Source: Aquabacterium sp. A7-Y (GTDB taxonomy: Bacteria > Pseudomonadota > Gammaproteobacteria > Burkholderiales > Burkholderiaceae_C). Taken from it: a DNA stretch of 64,000 bases. Below are positions 8,933 to 16,493 of this stretch, piece after piece. Each line of letters opens with the position of its first letter. The stretch's first letter is position 1. A program made the position numbers and the translations under genes. The notes under the pieces are model-generated. The model did not search any database and was not told the DNA's origin. It saw only the letters and a list, made by a program, of their open reading frames with translations. The stretch spans positions 212,404 through 276,403 of the forward strand of contig NZ_JAPFBW010000002.1 in NCBI RefSeq assembly GCF_026153205.1. The letters are read 5' to 3'.

Positions 8933-9899
8933 CGAAAGCTACGGGCCGGCTATGCCGGACGGCATGACGCAGATGCCACAGAAGGCGGTTTTGTACGCAG
9001 TGGAGACCTATTTCTGGGAAGGCTGGGACGACCTCGTCAACCTCGCCGGAGATTCGGCCCGGACGCTGCTGTCCGCCCATTCCCTGGTGCTGGTGAAGCC
9101 CGACGCCCTCTGTTGCCGCAAGGCGGAAATGATCCTCCAATGGCTGGATGAGAACGGGTTTTCGGTGGTGGACTGCATGAGCGTCGAGGTGTCTCGCCAC
9201 CAAACACGCGCGCTTTGGCGGTACCAATGGAATACCGCGCGGCGCGATCGCAAAGAAGCGCTGGATGCCCTGCTGGCCGCCGTGCCGTCCCTCCTCTTGA
9301 TCATTCGCTCCCGGCAAGACCATCACCTGTCGGCGGCCCAGCGCTTCACACAGCTGAAGGGTCCGGCCGATGCCGAGCTCCAGCGACCCGGTGACCTGCG
9401 CGCGCGGCTCGGAACGCGAACTCACCTGATGAACTTCGTCCATTCGGCCGATGAGCCTGCCGACGTGGCAAGAGAACTGGCCATCCTGCTGCCGCCCCTC
9501 GCGCGCAGAAGAGTCTTTCAAAAAATGTTGCAGGGCGCAGTGTGCCCGGCCGATGAAGTGGCAAGCCTGGTGGTTGCCCTGTACGACAAGGTGCGACCTC
9601 ATTCGCTCGACTTGAGCGAGTCACTCGCTCGCATCGAAGATGCGGTGCGTCAGATGCTGGCCGAGCAGGACCCCAGGCGCGAGCGCGTGGCAGACCTGAT
9701 CGACCGCATCAAGTTGCGAAAGGAGGCGAGCTGGCGCGAGCTGTTCACGCTCCTCGACGAATGCGGCGTGCGATACGAACCATGGGACCGGATCACGATT
9801 GCCGCCTTCCTGGCCAACGTGGCGCACGAAGGGGTCGCCTTTCTCATCTCGAGCCTGCAGCCCGTGCTCGCGACCTCCGGGAAACAGGTCGAGGCGTGA
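8922..9899 (+). CDS. NDK-like domain protein, copy 2
   Basis: A 325-residue paralogue of the protein encoded at 4099-5097. It starts MLLDESYGPAMPDG (copy 1: MIVLDNTYGPRMPGG) and keeps more of the NDK signature: VKPDAL (K59 retained), KGPADA followed by PGDLRARLG, and MNFVHSADEPADVARELA with H174 at the phospho-histidine position. True NDKs are about 140-150 residues, so both copies carry an extra N-terminal segment (FWEGWDDLVN) and an approximately 130-residue C-terminal domain of unknown function. It overlaps the upstream binding-protein gene by 11 bases and ends two bases before the next one, so the pair is probably translationally coupled. Confidence 0.68.
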   Translation: MLLDESYGPAMPDGMTQMPQKAVLYAVETYFWEGWDDLVNLAGDSARTLLSAHSLVLVKPDALCCRKAEMILQWLDENGFSVVDCMSVEVSRHQTRALWRYQWNTARRDRKEALDALLAAVPSLLLIIRSRQDHHLSAAQRFTQLKGPADAELQRPGDLRARLGTRTHLMNFVHSADEPADVARELAILLPPLARRRVFQKMLQGAVCPADEVASLVVALYDKVRPHSLDLSESLARIEDAVRQMLAEQDPRRERVADLIDRIKLRKEASWRELFTLLDECGVRYEPWDRITIAAFLANVAHEGVAFLISSLQPVLATSGKQVEA

Positions 9900-9901
9900 T
9901 C

Positions 9902-11164
9902 ATGCAAGCGATCACTGTCGCCGTTCCCCGCTACCCCTTGTTCGAGATCTTTCAGGGTGTCGAGGAGCTCACTGCGGAGTTTGAGCGGGAGTTCGGCATC
10001 AAGGTCCACCTCGAGCGCATCGAAGCGAGTGCAGCGCCGCATGCGATCGCGTCGGCAATCAGGCAGCAACCGAGCCAGATTGACGTCTGGCTCCAGCCGT
10101 TCAATCACACGAGCTATGCACTGTTTTCAGAGGGGCTGCTGGAATGCCTCGATCCGTATATCGCGGAGACGCGGCGCAATACACCCGACTACGATGTTGA
10201 TGACATCGAGCCGGAACTCATGCAATCCGCGCGCTACCGCGGCGAGTCCTACGGCATCCCGCTGCTCTTCGAGTCGTACATCCTCATCTACAACAAGAAG
10301 CTGCTCGCCCGGTACTTGGGCGGCCGACTGCCGCAGACGATGGACGAGTTGGTCCATGCCGCGCGAGAAGTGACGGCCGCCGGACACGGCGAGGTCTATG
10401 GAGCAGTAGTGCGTGGGGTCAAGGGTGCAGGGCCCATCGACACCGTCGCCGGCGTTGTCTACAACTCGGTGTGCCGCGATGTTGTCGAGCGACCGGGCAA
10501 CGTCTGGTTCGACAGGGCATGGAGCAAACCAAGCCTGGGCAACCCGGCCATCGCGCGCGGTATCACGCACTACTCGCAACTGCTGCGAAGCGGGCCGCCG
10601 GACGCGCTTCAGATCAATTGGGACCGGGCTGCGAAGCTGTTCCAGCAAGGCAAGGTTCTGTTCTTCATCGACGCGACTCAGTTCACCGTGTACTTTGAGG
10701 CCACGGGTTCGAACGTCGCCGGCCACACCGGATATGCCCTGCTCCCGCCGGCCGAGCACTCCGGCAACTCGTGGACAGGGCACTGGGAACTGGGGTGGTT
10801 GCTAGCCAAGAATTCCACGCGCAAAGACGCAGCCTGGCGCTACATCCAGCACATGAGCAGCAAGGCTGCTGACGCACGGATCAGCACATACACAGCCGGC
10901 GCCATACGACGCTCGACATGGCAGAGCGAGAGCTACTCCCGCGTCCTGAATTCTGAACTCCACCGGGTGACAGTGGAGTCGTTGCGGCGCGCTCACTCGA
11001 CGCTCGTGGAGCACCGGGCGTGGGACGCCATGGCTTCGACCATCATGGGAGCGGTGCAGCAAATCAGCTCAGGCGGTGATCCAAACGAGGCAATGCAAGC
11101 CGCCACCCGCTCAGTGGCGGCGATCGTGGCACGAGAGCAAGAAGAAGATGAAAGGCGTGTATGA
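9902..11164 (+). CDS. Solute-binding-protein fold, leaderless, copy 2
   Basis: A 420-residue paralogue of the protein at 7643-8932; both share GNVWFD, a YAQLL/YSQLL segment and an FFxDA motif. The start MQAITVAVPRYPLFEIF is followed by EEFEREFGIK-like sequence and SQIDVWLQPF, aligning with the mature part of family-1 sugar-binding proteins. There is no signal peptide, so the product should stay in the cytoplasm. An in-frame GTG at 9896 is an alternative start. It sits two bases after the NDK-like gene and overlaps the methyltransferase by four bases. Function unknown; binding of a sugar intermediate is an inference from the fold. Confidence 0.72.
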   Translation: MQAITVAVPRYPLFEIFQGVEELTAEFEREFGIKVHLERIEASAAPHAIASAIRQQPSQIDVWLQPFNHTSYALFSEGLLECLDPYIAETRRNTPDYDVDDIEPELMQSARYRGESYGIPLLFESYILIYNKKLLARYLGGRLPQTMDELVHAAREVTAAGHGEVYGAVVRGVKGAGPIDTVAGVVYNSVCRDVVERPGNVWFDRAWSKPSLGNPAIARGITHYSQLLRSGPPDALQINWDRAAKLFQQGKVLFFIDATQFTVYFEATGSNVAGHTGYALLPPAEHSGNSWTGHWELGWLLAKNSTRKDAAWRYIQHMSSKAADARISTYTAGAIRRSTWQSESYSRVLNSELHRVTVESLRRAHSTLVEHRAWDAMASTIMGAVQQISSGGDPNEAMQAATRSVAAIVAREQEEDERRV

Positions 11165-11955
11165 AACTCACGGGAGTTCCTGAGACTTTGGTGATGCCCT
11201 TGTGGGCAAGAGCCGCGGAGACCGCCATGCCGGATGGTCTGATCCGCGATCCACGCTCGATCGAGATGGTCGAGTCCCTCGACTACGACTTCTCGAAGTT
11301 TGAGGGCAACTGGCGCCTGCAGCTCAAGGTGGCGATCCGAACGATGTTGCTGGACCACGCCGTGCAAGACTTCCTCTCGCGACACCCCGCCGGCCACGTC
11401 GTGAATATCGGTGCGGGCCTCGACACAAGGTTCGCGCGGCTGGACAACCAACTCGTCCGCTGGTTCGACCTGGACGTTCCCGAAACGATTGCCCTGCGGC
11501 GCCGCTTCTTCCAGGACAGCGATCGGAATCGCATGATTGAGTGTTCCGTCTTCGACGACCGCTGGTTCGAGGCCATCGATTACCGAGGTGGACCGCTGTT
11601 GCTCATCGCGGAGGGCGTCCTGCCATACTTTCCCGAGGAGCAGGTCAAGCAGCTGATGGAGAAGCTCGCGCGCACCTTCCCTGGCGCCGAGATGCTGTTG
11701 CAAACGACCACGAGGTTGATCGTCGCACGCAATCATCGGGATGCCAACGACAAGTTCAAAAGCGCGAAGCTCTACTGGGGGGTAGAGTCCGGCAAGGAGT
11801 TGACGGCCTGGAAAGGCATCGAGTTGCTGCATGACTGGGTAAAAGGCAGCTTCTGCCGCGCACGTTGGCGCGGCTGGTGGTGGTGGGTGTCGTTTCCGCC
11901 GTTCGCGCGGTATTGGCACAACCGCATCGTGCACATCAGGTTCGCGCGAACCTGA
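11161..11955 (+). CDS. Leucine carboxyl methyltransferase-like SAM methyltransferase
   Basis: This 264-residue protein carries VVNIGAGLDTRFARL (residues 80-94) followed by WFDLDVPETIALRR, the SAM-binding motifs of the LCM/PPM2 family. Bacterial relatives methylate carboxyl or hydroxyl groups of polyketides and other small molecules. The ATG overlaps the stop of the binding-protein-like gene by four bases, so it is the last gene of the plus-strand arm. The C-terminus is rich in Trp and Arg (RWRGWWWW). A methyl ester or ether on the locus product is plausible; no substrate is evident. Confidence 0.83.
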   Translation: MKLTGVPETLVMPLWARAAETAMPDGLIRDPRSIEMVESLDYDFSKFEGNWRLQLKVAIRTMLLDHAVQDFLSRHPAGHVVNIGAGLDTRFARLDNQLVRWFDLDVPETIALRRRFFQDSDRNRMIECSVFDDRWFEAIDYRGGPLLLIAEGVLPYFPEEQVKQLMEKLARTFPGAEMLLQTTTRLIVARNHRDANDKFKSAKLYWGVESGKELTAWKGIELLHDWVKGSFCRARWRGWWWWVSFPPFARYWHNRIVHIRFART

Positions 11956-12246
11956 CGTAAGGCCAGCAACGATCGACTTCTCATGTACGTCCTGGTCGCC
12001 CGCGACCGCGGCAATACCGGTGGCACGCCTACTTGCTCCGGTAAGTAGCGTGGCATTCCACCTTGAACGGACCGAGACGTGGCTTCAGGATGGTGTCCAC
12101 CAAGAATCTGAACTGACCCGCAAAAGCTGGACAGTGAACACACAGACCGCTAGGTGCAATGACGCCATCCGAGGAGCGTCGCGGAGCTGTTTGACAGTCA
12201 CGAACTGAGCGATGGGAAGGGCGCTATCCGTGCGCCGCTTTCCCTC

Positions 12247-12468
12247 CTAATCCGTCCTCAGCACCAAGCATCCGGCCATGACCCGCACTCTGACTTTCAT
12301 CTGAGGATCGCAGCCGGCAGCTTTAAGCCACTTCCCCTGCAAAAGAATCGATGGAACCTGGGTTTCGACGACGTGCGGTCGAGGGCTCGGTCCGGCTCGC
12401 TCATGAGTTCTGAACATCGACGAGACGGTAATGAAGCGTTCGTATCGTCGAAGCGATGTTGTGGGCAA
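12247..12468 (-). CDS. SymE-like toxin
   Basis: A 73-residue basic protein. The C-terminal half, VPSILLQGKWLKAAGCDP followed by VRVRVMAGCLVL, matches the SymE toxin domain (PxxxLxGxWLxxAGFxxGxxVxVxVxxGxLVL), and the N-terminal RRYERFITV fits the family as well. SymE proteins are AbrB-like proteins reported as SOS-induced RNA-degrading toxins controlled by an antisense RNA. The open frame starts at a TTG (12468); a shorter form from the ATG at 12417 is possible. It lies three bases after the HxlR gene. No antisense RNA promoter was identified. Confidence 0.6.
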   Translation of the reverse strand: MPTTSLRRYERFITVSSMFRTHERAGPSPRPHVVETQVPSILLQGKWLKAAGCDPQMKVRVRVMAGCLVLRTD

Positions 12469-12471
12469 TGC

Positions 12472-12876
12472 TCAGGACGCCGGATCGTGGAGGCGCACGC
12501 CGCGCAACACCCGGATGACGCCTTCGGGCGGCGGTGGGCGCTCCACCGGCGCGGTGGGCGAAGGCAGGCGCTTTCCCCACTCCGCGAGTTCATGCACCGC
12601 GGCGTTCAGCCCCGCACCAAACGTCGTCAGCGAGTACTCGACGCGCGCAGGCAACTCGTCATACACCTCGCGGTGCACGATGCCGTCAACTTCCAGTTGG
12701 CGCAGTTGCTCGAACAAGACCTTCTCCGCAATGCCCGGCAAGCGGCGCTTGAGTTCACCGAAGCGGATTGGGCGCTCGTGCAGCTCCCAAATGATGGTCG
12801 GCTTCCACTTTCCCTTGATGACCGCCAGGGCGCGGTTCAAGCCGCACTCAGGTGTTGTCCGGTCTGGCTGTTTCAT
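12472..12876 (-). CDS. HxlR-family transcriptional regulator
   Basis: A 134-residue winged-helix regulator. The conserved HxlR core CGLNRALAVIKGKWKPTIIWEL is present, followed by RFGELKRRLPGIAEKVL and the wing EVYDELPARVEYSLT. The N-terminal cysteine (CGLN) is the redox-sensing residue in HypR/YodB-type members. The ATG at 12876 has GGAGAG just upstream; an ATG eight codons earlier is less likely. It is divergent from an SDR oxidoreductase, a common arrangement in which the regulator controls the neighbouring redox gene. The approximately 200-base gap between them should hold the operator. Confidence 0.85.
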   Translation of the reverse strand: MKQPDRTTPECGLNRALAVIKGKWKPTIIWELHERPIRFGELKRRLPGIAEKVLFEQLRQLEVDGIVHREVYDELPARVEYSLTTFGAGLNAAVHELAEWGKRLPSPTAPVERPPPPEGVIRVLRGVRLHDPAS

Positions 12877-13082
12877 GTTCTCTCCGTATCGGGGGTGCAA
12901 GGTGCTTACATCGACGTAAGTACTTGATGCACAAGGGAATGGCTCCGATCATGCGGGCACCTTCAACCCGCGCCCGGTGAAGGCAGTATCGATCAACCGC
13001 CGCTCCGAGTCCTGGTCAGCTGGAAGGATGCGTCGGACGGTTGCAGAGTGTCTCTGCTGGGCCATCTCAACATGGGGACTTT

Positions 13083-13838
13083 GTGAATACATACGCAGGC
13101 AAGAACGTCGTCGTGATCGGCGGCACCCACGGCATGGGCCGCGCGACGGCAGAGATCCTGGCGGGGGCGGGCGCCCGCGTGCTGATCACGGGGCACAACC
13201 AGGAAAACGTCGACAGGGCGCAGGCCGAGCTTGCAGGGAGGGCGACGGTCCTGCGTTCAGACGTCGCCAGCCTCGCGGAGATCGACGTGCTCGCACATCG
13301 CGTGAGCGAGTCCCTTGCGCCGGTCGATGCCCTGTTCGTGTTCGCTGCAATCGCTGCCTTCGAGCCGTTCGACCACGTCCGCGAGGACAGCTACGACCGG
13401 CACTTTGGCATCAACACCAAAGGCGCATTCTTCACCGTGCAGCGGCTGGCGCCGTATATTGCCGACGGAGGCTCGATCACGATGACGACAGTGACGCCGG
13501 CGCCGGCCAACCCCGGCATGTCGGTCTATCTGGGAACGAAGGCCGCCGTGACGGCCTTTGTGCGCTCGTTTGCCACCGAGCTGCTGCCCCGGCGTATCCG
13601 GGTCAACGCGGTGGCGCCGGGCTTCATCGACACTCCGACGCTCGGCCTTGCGGGGCTCAGCCCTTCGCAACGAGCGGAGGTTGCGGCACTTGGCGATGCG
13701 ATCACGCCGATGCAGCGCCACGGCAAGATGAACGAGGTGGCACGAGCGGCGCTCTTCCTGGGTTTCGACGCCACGTTCACGACGGGTGTCGAGCTGCCGG
13801 TGGACGGTGGGCTGTCGACGGTCACAGTGCCGCGTTGA
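13083..13838 (+). CDS. Short-chain dehydrogenase/reductase (SDR)
   Basis: A 251-residue classical SDR. The cofactor motif is VVVIGGTHGMGRATAEI and the active site YLGTK matches YxxxK; the residue 13 before that tyrosine is Thr rather than the usual Ser. The N-terminus is taken at GTG 13083 (MNTYAGKNVVVIG), because the extension back to 13041 is unlike the family. The C-terminal LPVDGGLSTV is typical. It is divergent from the HxlR regulator and probably regulated by it. Substrate is unknown; an oxidised small molecule or quinone-like compound would fit the regulator type. Confidence 0.85.
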   Translation: MNTYAGKNVVVIGGTHGMGRATAEILAGAGARVLITGHNQENVDRAQAELAGRATVLRSDVASLAEIDVLAHRVSESLAPVDALFVFAAIAAFEPFDHVREDSYDRHFGINTKGAFFTVQRLAPYIADGGSITMTTVTPAPANPGMSVYLGTKAAVTAFVRSFATELLPRRIRVNAVAPGFIDTPTLGLAGLSPSQRAEVAALGDAITPMQRHGKMNEVARAALFLGFDATFTTGVELPVDGGLSTVTVPR

Positions 13839-13954
13839 GCATCTGCATTCCATCGAGCGGGCGATGGCGTGCCGGCGTCGCCGTCGCGCTGCTTGGCCTG
13901 GGCAGCATCATGTTCCAGCCAGGTTGAGCCATAGGCGCCCGAGCGCCGGCCACG

Positions 13955-14422
13955 TCAGCCGCAGCAGCTCGGCGACGCGGAGGTCGCCACCACAGCGCGG
14001 CCCAGGTCCTTGAAGATGGTGCATCGGGCGGCCGGCCCGCCGGCACATTCCGTATTGCACGACGTGACGAAGCGGCTCAAGCTGCGCTCCAATGCCCGCA
14101 GCTCCGTCAGCTTGTTGCGGACCTCGTCCAAATGGCGCTGCGCGATGTCGCGCGCCTCCACGCAATCCCGCTCGGTGCTGGTCGTCAGCGACACCAGCGC
14201 CCGCACCTGCTCCACCGAAAAACCGAAGTCGCGGCAACTGCGGATGAAGGTGAGCAGCTCATGGGCGGCCGTGTCGTAGACGCGGTGCCCGCTCGGCCGG
14301 CGCCGTGCGGGGGGGATCAGGCCGATCTCCTCGTAGTAGCGGATGGTGGGCACGTTCACGCCCGTGCGCTCCGCCAGCACGCCGATCGTCACCTGTCCGT
14401 CGTGTTCCGAGATTTTCATCAT
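13955..14422 (-). CDS. MerR-family heavy-metal/thiol-responsive regulator
   Basis: A 155-residue MerR regulator with an N-terminal helix-turn-helix VTIGVLAERTGVNVPTIRYYEEIGL (residues 11-35) and a dimerisation helix. Metal-binding-type cysteines are C87, C122, C126, C134 and the terminal CC at 153-154; the CNTECAGGPAARC segment is characteristic of heavy-metal MerR proteins. The ATG at 14422 was chosen with an AAGGGG upstream; an ATG three bases later is equivalent. It is divergent from a small membrane-protein operon and sits next to a typical 19-bp-spacer MerR promoter, which it most likely controls. The metal (Hg, Pb, Cd or other) is not determined. Confidence 0.87.
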   Translation of the reverse strand: MMKISEHDGQVTIGVLAERTGVNVPTIRYYEEIGLIPPARRRPSGHRVYDTAAHELLTFIRSCRDFGFSVEQVRALVSLTTSTERDCVEARDIAQRHLDEVRNKLTELRALERSLSRFVTSCNTECAGGPAARCTIFKDLGRAVVATSASPSCCG

Positions 14423-14429
14423 CCACCCC

Positions 14430-14460
14430 TTGTATCTCAAGCCACTTGAGGTTCTAGAGT
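14430..14460 (+). promoter_or_regulatory. MerR-type promoter with 19-bp spacer and operator
   Basis: TTGTAT at 14430-14435 and TAGAGT at 14455-14460 are separated by 19 bases, the over-long spacer characteristic of MerR-activated promoters. The spacer contains the perfect inverted repeat CTCAAG-CCA-CTTGAG (14436-14450). A second perfect palindrome, TAGAGTCGACTCTA, spans 14455-14468. It faces the small membrane-protein operon and lies immediately upstream of the merR start. Confidence 0.75.
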
Positions 14461-14517
14461 CGACTCTACAGGGAAAGATCCCCTCGGATCAAACCGCTGA
14501 TGAAGAAAGGTCTCGTG

Positions 14518-14805
14518 ATGAAAAAACGTCTTGCCGTGTTGGGCGTTGTCGCCGCCTGCGCCGCCTGCTGCGCGCCTCTGGTCCTGCCCGCCTTGTCTGC
14601 AGCCGGTCTGCTCGGTGCCGGTGCCATCGGTGGAGGCGTGCTGTTTGGGCTGCCGTTGGATGTTGTCGTCTGTGGCGGCCTCGCGCTCTCACTCCTGAGC
14701 GGCATGGCGGCGTGGGCATGGCTGGGGCGGAGGCCAGCCGCACCCAGCTGCGGATGCCAGACCTCCTGCGGCACCGAGGCGAAGCTCTGCGGGAGGCCGC
14801 AATGA
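14518..14805 (+). CDS. Small cysteine-rich membrane protein (MerT/MerF-like)
   Basis: A 95-residue protein with two predicted membrane helices. A vicinal cysteine pair lies in the first helix (AACAACCAP, C14, C17, C18), and the C-terminal tail has four more cysteines (CGCQTSCG then LCGRP). The layout resembles mercuric-ion transporters MerT and MerF, where such cysteines pass the metal across the membrane. The ATG at 14518 has AAAGG seven bases upstream; an ATG at 14500 is possible. It is first in the MerR-controlled operon. Uptake or efflux of a thiophilic metal is inferred, not shown. Confidence 0.65.
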   Translation: MKKRLAVLGVVAACAACCAPLVLPALSAAGLLGAGAIGGGVLFGLPLDVVVCGGLALSLLSGMAAWAWLGRRPAAPSCGCQTSCGTEAKLCGRPQ

Positions 14806-15227
14806 CCGAGACAGCGCCTGCCCTTGCCTGCGACCTGCGTGACCTATCCGACGAAGACCGGAAAGCGCAACTCGCCGCTTCGGTCGACCTCCTCATGCGC
14901 GAGCGTTCCGAACTCGTCGAGCTCGATGACCGGTTCGAGCTTCGCTTCACGGCAGAACGAGGGCGCCTCGTGGACCGGGCACGGTGGGTGGAGCGCGAGT
15001 CGGTGTGCTGCCCATGGATCGACTTTGCCCTCCAACGTTCGCCTGACAGCGTGCTCTGCTTGAGGCTGCGAGACAGTGCTTGGGGCGGGAAAGCCGCCAT
15101 CCATGCCGGGCTGGAGGCCGCGACTGCGATCTCGCGGGGAGCGCCCGTACCGCCAGAACTCGGCTCGCCCAAGAGGCGGCTCCTCACAGCCCCGCAGACC
15201 AATCGGTACAGCACTGCGGGCGTTTGA
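14802..15227 (+). CDS. Hypothetical protein with CCP motif in the MerR operon
   Basis: A soluble, acidic 141-residue protein of unknown function. The notable motif is WVERESVCCPWIDF near the middle, a vicinal cysteine pair that could bind a thiophilic metal; no catalytic motif is visible. Its ATG overlaps the stop of the membrane-protein gene (ATGA), so the two are probably co-translated under the MerR promoter. Small ExxCCP proteins of this kind occur in other mer-like operons, from general memory. An intracellular metal-binding or chaperone role is a guess from context. Confidence 0.65.
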   Translation: MTETAPALACDLRDLSDEDRKAQLAASVDLLMRERSELVELDDRFELRFTAERGRLVDRARWVERESVCCPWIDFALQRSPDSVLCLRLRDSAWGGKAAIHAGLEAATAISRGAPVPPELGSPKRRLLTAPQTNRYSTAGV

Positions 15228-15455
15228 TCACATATCAATCGACGACCGGCCACTGTTGCTGTGCTGCATCGCGGTTTCAGAAGCTTGCACCCACGGTCCG
15301 TGTTGCTCCCGATACTTTTGAATGTCTGTGCCTCACGCTGCCGCCAATCCCACATCCGATCGAGTCGCTCGACGAGGGTCAACTGCGAATCCGTGACCGG
15401 GCCGAGCGCAGGGGAAAGGCCTGGCAAACGGCTTACAAATCTCAGGAGCTTTGTC

Positions 15456-16121
15456 GTGCGTTCCTTTTTCGTTTCCTGTCTTCTGGCCGGTGTCGCCACG
15501 GCCACCCAAGCGGGAGTAATTCTTCAACCGAGATGGGTCGATGTCGTTAGCGGGTGGGGGAAAGATCCGACTCCCTTGATCGATCAGAGCGGCATCCCCT
15601 GGTACAACTCGGGCGTAGACGATTTTGACGCCTATGTCGCCAATCGGCCTTTTGCTCGCGACGGTGAGGCGTCTGTTTGGTGGAGCCAGTCCGACGTGAT
15701 CTCAGGCCCTCAGACTGCCATCCTCGACTTCGATCTCGGCGGAACCTGGCGCATCGAGTCGATCGCGTTCTGGAATATGCTGGGCAGCTACGGCTTTGAC
15801 AGCTTCGACGTGCTGGTATCCGATGACGCGTCGTTCACCGACGCCAAGTTGCTTGGCAACTTCACCGCCGTCCAGCAGCCCGCGGTGGACGAGTGGGGAG
15901 AAGAAGTAGGGAACTACGCGCAGGTGTTCGAGCTTGCACCGACCACCGGTTCTTTTGTTCGCCTGCGCTCGACGGGTGGCTGGGCTTGGGAAGAGGGCTT
16001 CAACGAGATCGCGTTCGAGGTTGCACCGGTCCCGGAACCCGAAACGTATGCGCTGATGGCAGGCGGCTTGACCCTCCTGGCCTGGGCCCAGCGCCGTCGT
16101 CGGACCGCCACCGCTGTGTGA
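15456..16121 (+). CDS. PEP-CTERM sorting domain protein
   Basis: A 221-residue exported protein. It has an N-terminal signal peptide (MRSFFVSCLLAGVATATQAG) and a C-terminal VPEPETYALMAGGLTLLAW followed by RRRR, the PEP-CTERM signal processed by exosortase in polysaccharide-producing Gram-negatives. The central part (WRIESIAFWNM, FDSFDVLVSDD, GSFVRLRS) resembles a discoidin-like beta-sandwich. The GTG start at 15456 has AGGAG seven bases upstream; earlier in-frame sequence is not protein-like. No exosortase is in the window, so sorting machinery would be elsewhere. Confidence 0.85.
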   Translation: MRSFFVSCLLAGVATATQAGVILQPRWVDVVSGWGKDPTPLIDQSGIPWYNSGVDDFDAYVANRPFARDGEASVWWSQSDVISGPQTAILDFDLGGTWRIESIAFWNMLGSYGFDSFDVLVSDDASFTDAKLLGNFTAVQQPAVDEWGEEVGNYAQVFELAPTTGSFVRLRSTGGWAWEEGFNEIAFEVAPVPEPETYALMAGGLTLLAWAQRRRRTATAV

Positions 16122-16151
16122 CGCACTGAAAGTGCTCCCAGACCCGGGGAA

Positions 16152-16184
16152 GGAGGCGGTTGCCGCCCTTGTGCGGTCGCCTCC
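16152..16184 (+). terminator. Hairpin after the PEP-CTERM gene
   Basis: GGAGGCG at 16152-16158 pairs with CGCCTCC at 16178-16184, with an inner CCGC/GCGG stem. It lies 30 bases after the PEP-CTERM stop. There is no T-run, so it may be an RNA-stabilising hairpin rather than an intrinsic terminator. The remaining sequence up to 16493 shows no gene. Confidence 0.4.
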
Positions 16185-16493
16185 CGAGAGCTTCGATGCG
16201 GGACCGGACAACCTGCCTCTCGATGCTCCCCCCGACCCATTCAGCTTGCTGTACAGCGCTCGAAGTTGTTTGAGCCTTTCAAGGGCCTGTGCCAGCGGGG
16301 AATCATCAGCCTGCACTTCGGCCGGTCTGGTCCAATGCAGCGAGTGACGTACCTGCCTTCATCGGCAGGCTGAACCGTTGAGGTCGTTGGAGCACAACTT
16401 CCAACCCTTCGAGCCTCTCGTGCGAATGTCACGATCGCTCTGCTGCAACTTGACAGGTCGAGCTGCGGCAAGCGCGCCGGTTTGGAGTGACGC

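Noticed and set aside
7643..11164. Standard ABC sugar importer
   Set aside because: Only binding-protein folds are present; there is no permease or ATPase gene in the window and no export signal.
12108..12133. Possible IS3-type terminal sequence (TGACCCGCAAAAGCTGGACA-like)
   Set aside because: A single short end without transposase or partner end; too weak to annotate.
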